Source of the DNA: CADCVW01 sp035644935
GTDB taxonomy: Bacteria; Pseudomonadota; Alphaproteobacteria; Sphingomonadales; Sphingomonadaceae
Assembly (NCBI GenBank): GCA_035644935.1
Contig: DASQNO010000005.1
Coordinates: 1-38,533 of the forward strand
Reading direction: 5' to 3'
Length of the DNA stretch: 38,533 nucleotides
Within the stretch, counting starts at the first letter, position 1. Each line of letters begins with the position of its first letter. Shown piece by piece: positions 34,643-38,533 of the stretch. Below the pieces are notes generated by a model that had not been told where the DNA came from, searched no databases, and saw only the letters and a program-made list of their open reading frames with translations. Made by a program: the position numbers and the translations under genes.

Positions 34643-35740
34643 ATGCGCTGGCGACTGCCCGCACTATCAGGGCTGCTGTTCTGGATCACGCTGGGCGGCC
34701 TCGCGCCCGCCGCGCCCGCGCCCCGGTTGGCCTATGCGACGATCGACGTCGACCGCGCGTACGGGCGGCATCTGGCCGTCGCGGCGGCGGCGTTGCCGCC
34801 GGCGGTCCCCACCCGCGCCGCCCCGCGCGCGCTGGTCCGCGATGTGAAGACCGGTGCGTCGGCATGGCGGCTGACGGTGAACGGCGGCGTCACCGCGGAC
34901 AGCAATATCCGCAATGCGAGCGACGACCGCTTTCTCGAGATCCGGCGGGGCGGGGTCACCGTGCCGGTGGAGCTGGACCCCGCGTTTCGCGCGCGGGGCG
35001 GCGTCGGGCGCGGCGCGTCGGTATCGGGAAACGTCAAGCTCAGGCTGTCGGACGGGGCGGCGATCGTCGTTGACGCGGACGGGCAGGCGATGGACCACAA
35101 GGGCGGGCGCAACGACGACATCTCCTTCCTGCTCGCCGCCGGCCCGGAACTGACGTGGAGCGAGGGGCAGTCGCTGTCGGTGCAGGCGGTAGCGGCGCAG
35201 AGCTGGTACGGCGGGCGTACCAGCCAGCGCGGGCTGGGCGCGCAGGTCCGCTATGCGGTGCGCGTCGCGCCCGGCACGCGGGTCAGCCTGTCGCTGGACG
35301 GGCGCAGCGTCGATTCAGGCTACGGGCGCGGGTTCGGGGGCGAGCAGGCGGGGGCGTATCTGGGCGCGAGCACGGTGGTGGACCCGGTGACCAGCGCGTC
35401 GTTCGGGCTGTTCGCGCGGCGCGAATGGCTGCGCGCCGACGAATATTCGAACACGGAGCTGGGGCTGTATGCGGGCCTGTCGCGCTATGTCGGGCCGTTC
35501 ACCGGGTCGCTGACCGCCGGGATCAGCCGGACGCGCTACGATGCGCCCCTGCTGTACCTGTCGGACCAGCGGCGGCAGGACTGGCGGTGGAACGCGGGCG
35601 TGCAACTGACGACGCGCGAGCCGATCGGCATGGGCGTGTATCCGACGATCGGGTACAGCTACACGCGGACGGACGGGACGATCGATTTCTTCGACGCGGA
35701 CCGGCACCGGGTACGGCTGGGCGTGCGTAGGACGTTCTAG
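34643..35740 (+). CDS. Slam/DUF560-type outer-membrane beta-barrel
   Basis: 365 aa. Signal peptide MRWRLPALSGLLFWITLGGLAPA. After a short N-terminal part (about 50 residues) the barrel typical of surface lipoprotein assembly modifiers begins: GGVTADSNIRNASDDRFLEI, RGGVGRGASVSGNVKLRLSD, SWYGGRTSQRGLGAQVRYAV, EYSNTELGLYAGLSRYVG, ISRTRYDAPLLYLSDQRRQD, PTIGYSYTRTDGTIDFFDAD, HRVRLGVRRTF with terminal Phe. The family normally has an N-terminal TPR domain of about 150 residues; here it is missing. Start chosen by signal peptide; ribosome site weak. Its stop shares CTAG with the next gene. Confidence 0.8.
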   Translation: MRWRLPALSGLLFWITLGGLAPAAPAPRLAYATIDVDRAYGRHLAVAAAALPPAVPTRAAPRALVRDVKTGASAWRLTVNGGVTADSNIRNASDDRFLEIRRGGVTVPVELDPAFRARGGVGRGASVSGNVKLRLSDGAAIVVDADGQAMDHKGGRNDDISFLLAAGPELTWSEGQSLSVQAVAAQSWYGGRTSQRGLGAQVRYAVRVAPGTRVSLSLDGRSVDSGYGRGFGGEQAGAYLGASTVVDPVTSASFGLFARREWLRADEYSNTELGLYAGLSRYVGPFTGSLTAGISRTRYDAPLLYLSDQRRQDWRWNAGVQLTTREPIGMGVYPTIGYSYTRTDGTIDFFDADRHRVRLGVRRTF

Positions 35741-36201
35741 GGGCGTCCAAACGGCAGGATCGAGCGGTACTGGTCGAACGGCGGCGCGCCCGCGACGCGG
35801 CCGCCTTCGCGCAGAACGAACGCGTGGCGCACGATCTCCGCCTGCTGTTCGATGCCGTAGCGCCACAAGGGCCAGCCGGGCTTCAGGCTGTAATGGTAGC
35901 GGCAGAAGGGGTGGCGCGCGAGGGGCAGCCAGACGCCCCGCTGATGCTGCCAGACATGCGTCATCTCGTGGATGAACAGCCCGCGCGCCGACAGGTCTTC
36001 GCATGCGAAATCAGCGCAGTAGAGGCTGGTCTTGGGATGGAAGTGGAGGTGACCCGACGGCGCCATGACCGTGTCGCGCGGCTGCAGCGGAAACCATTTG
36101 CGGCGGCGGATCGTGACGCCGGCGGTGTCGATGGCGTCGCCGAACACGGAGCGGGTGAGGTCGACCTCCGCCCGCGTCAGGAACCGCATCTCGTGCGCCA
36201 T
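35737..36201 (-). CDS. 'vgr-related' HEMTH protein
   Basis: 154 aa. MAHEMRFLTRAEVDLTRSVF, then IRRRKWFPLQPRDTVMAPSG, HLHFHPKTSLYCADF, and LFIHEMTHVWQHQRGVWLPL with an HExxH zinc motif. The family is labelled 'vgr-related' in sphingomonads, but resembles a minimal metalloprotease-like fold rather than a VgrG spike. No signal peptide, so cytoplasmic or exported by another route. Starts 10 bases after the PCu(A)C stop and probably shares its message. Convergent with the Slam-like gene; the stops overlap. Confidence 0.8.
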   Translation of the reverse strand: MAHEMRFLTRAEVDLTRSVFGDAIDTAGVTIRRRKWFPLQPRDTVMAPSGHLHFHPKTSLYCADFACEDLSARGLFIHEMTHVWQHQRGVWLPLARHPFCRYHYSLKPGWPLWRYGIEQQAEIVRHAFVLREGGRVAGAPPFDQYRSILPFGRP

Positions 36202-36211
36202 GGCGCCGGGC

Positions 36212-36718
36212 TCAGGAGGGCGCGTCGCAGCCGAACGGCGGGTCGGCGCGGACCGCCTCGCCCAGCGCGACGACGCGGGCGTCGGGATCGAGATGGCGGC
36301 CGTTGCTGAGCGCAATGTGGACCCGCGTCTGCGCGCCTGCTTTAAGCCGTTCGTCCAGATCGAACAGCATGACGTGAAGGCCGCCGGGGCAGAAGCGGGT
36401 GACGCCGGCGGCGAGGGGTACCGTGGCCAGCGGGCGCATCTGCGCCATGCCGTGCGACGTCATGGACTGGTGCAGTTCGGCGCGGCCCGCGCCTTCCACG
36501 CGCACGCCCGTGATGCTGGGCAGCGTCTCCCCCGCCATGGAGGTCGCATCGATCGAAAAGTAGGCAACGCCCGGACGGCCCGGAACAGCCGGCAGCACGA
36601 CGTGCGCGCCGCCGACGGCGAGGCCCGGCGGCGGGCGGTCGCAGGCCGGTACGGTGCCGAAAAGAAGCAGCCCCGCGAGTAAGCGCAAGTTAACATGGTC
36701 TAACGCTTGTCGCGCCAT
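36212..36718 (-). CDS. PCu(A)C-type periplasmic copper chaperone
   Basis: 168 aa. Export signal with lipobox-like LLAGLLLFGTVPAC. The copper motif H-M-x10-M-x21-H-x-M is visible in modified form: ELHQSMTSHGMAQM then FCPGGLHVMLFDL. The family delivers Cu(I) to cytochrome oxidase assembly. Start ATG at 36718 has AGGGG six bases upstream. It diverges from dnaK, whose promoter overlaps its first codons. Confidence 0.85.
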   Translation of the reverse strand: MARQALDHVNLRLLAGLLLFGTVPACDRPPPGLAVGGAHVVLPAVPGRPGVAYFSIDATSMAGETLPSITGVRVEGAGRAELHQSMTSHGMAQMRPLATVPLAAGVTRFCPGGLHVMLFDLDERLKAGAQTRVHIALSNGRHLDPDARVVALGEAVRADPPFGCDAPS

Positions 36719-36736
36719 TTCGCGCCCCTATATCGC
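36707..36736 (+). promoter_or_regulatory. RpoH (sigma-32-type) promoter of dnaK
   Basis: CTTG at 36707-36710, 17 bases, then CCTATATCG at 36728-36736. This fits the alphaproteobacterial heat-shock promoter CTTG-N17/18-CYTATNT. About 70 bases of leader follow to the dnaK ATG. It overlaps the start of the divergent copper-chaperone gene. Confidence 0.7.
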
Positions 36737-36809
36737 CACCGTAACGCTTTGCTGCACCCTTAGGGCGCGCAGGCTTTAGTGCAATCGGAACAGAGGGACA
36801 GTCGTTTTT

Positions 36810-38533
<1,724 letters not shown>

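Noticed and set aside
36691..36706. CtrA-like site (TTAACATGGTCTAAC)
   Set aside because: The second half is TAAC at the wrong spacing for TTAA-N7-TTAA, and the location is inside the copper-chaperone gene start.

Overview
The window is high-GC DNA with alphaproteobacterial, most likely sphingomonad (Sphingomonas-like), gene content. The evidence is an F1-only ATP synthase operon (atpHAGDC without F0 genes), a phaA/phaR pair, the order rph-rdgB-hemW next to hrcA-grpE, an RpoH-type promoter before dnaK, a 'vgr-related' HEMTH protein, a DUF2171-OmpA protein, and many dispersed CCGGCGAAGGCCGG/CCGGCGTAGGCCGG palindromes. The species assignment is inference from family knowledge; no search was run.

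Layout. 1-2600 is loose, partly decayed DNA: an AraC/GyrI-like regulator, a fragment of a DUF2285 protein and a frameshifted S9-type hydrolase. It ends at the 3' end of a tRNA-Arg(CCG) gene, which is where integrated islands commonly sit. 2743-6181 holds a small lipoprotein, the thiolase phaA divergent from the PHA regulator phaR, a lipoprotein-like methyltransferase and a 62-aa membrane protein. 6252-8793 has an orphan cpaF divergent from an EamA permease. 8794-14061 (minus strand) is the F1 ATP synthase operon, with an extra four-helix membrane gene between atpD and atpC. That gene carries a -1 frameshift, so its first part is read in frame into atpC. 14247-16300 holds ada and a DUF2171-TM-OmpA protein. 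16323-20077 holds a secreted HEYAH/TPR protein and priA. 20151-23666 holds a DUF4197 lipoprotein, a transaldolase-like fructose-6-phosphate aldolase, a small secreted or membrane protein, and the overlapping DUF484-xerC pair.

23762-27889 holds dedA, gshB, yraN and rsmI, with an LpoA-like lipoprotein diverging from rsmI. 27886-30593 is rph-rdgB-hemW on the minus strand. 30671-32503 holds a small membrane protein and the coupled heat-shock genes hrcA-grpE. 32585-36718 separates grpE from dnaK and contains an envelope module: a 602-aa FecR-domain protein with Pro/Ala repeats and a poly-Asp tract, divergent from a Slam/DUF560-type outer-membrane beta-barrel, then a HEMTH protein and a PCu(A)C-type copper chaperone. 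dnaK runs off the right edge.

Most of the window is housekeeping. The parts most worth a second look are the FecR/Slam-like pair (possible type XI-like secretion of an unusual low-complexity protein), the membrane gene inside the atp operon, the palindromic repeat family with compensated stem changes, the apparently exported SAM-type methyltransferase, and the eroded region at the tRNA.
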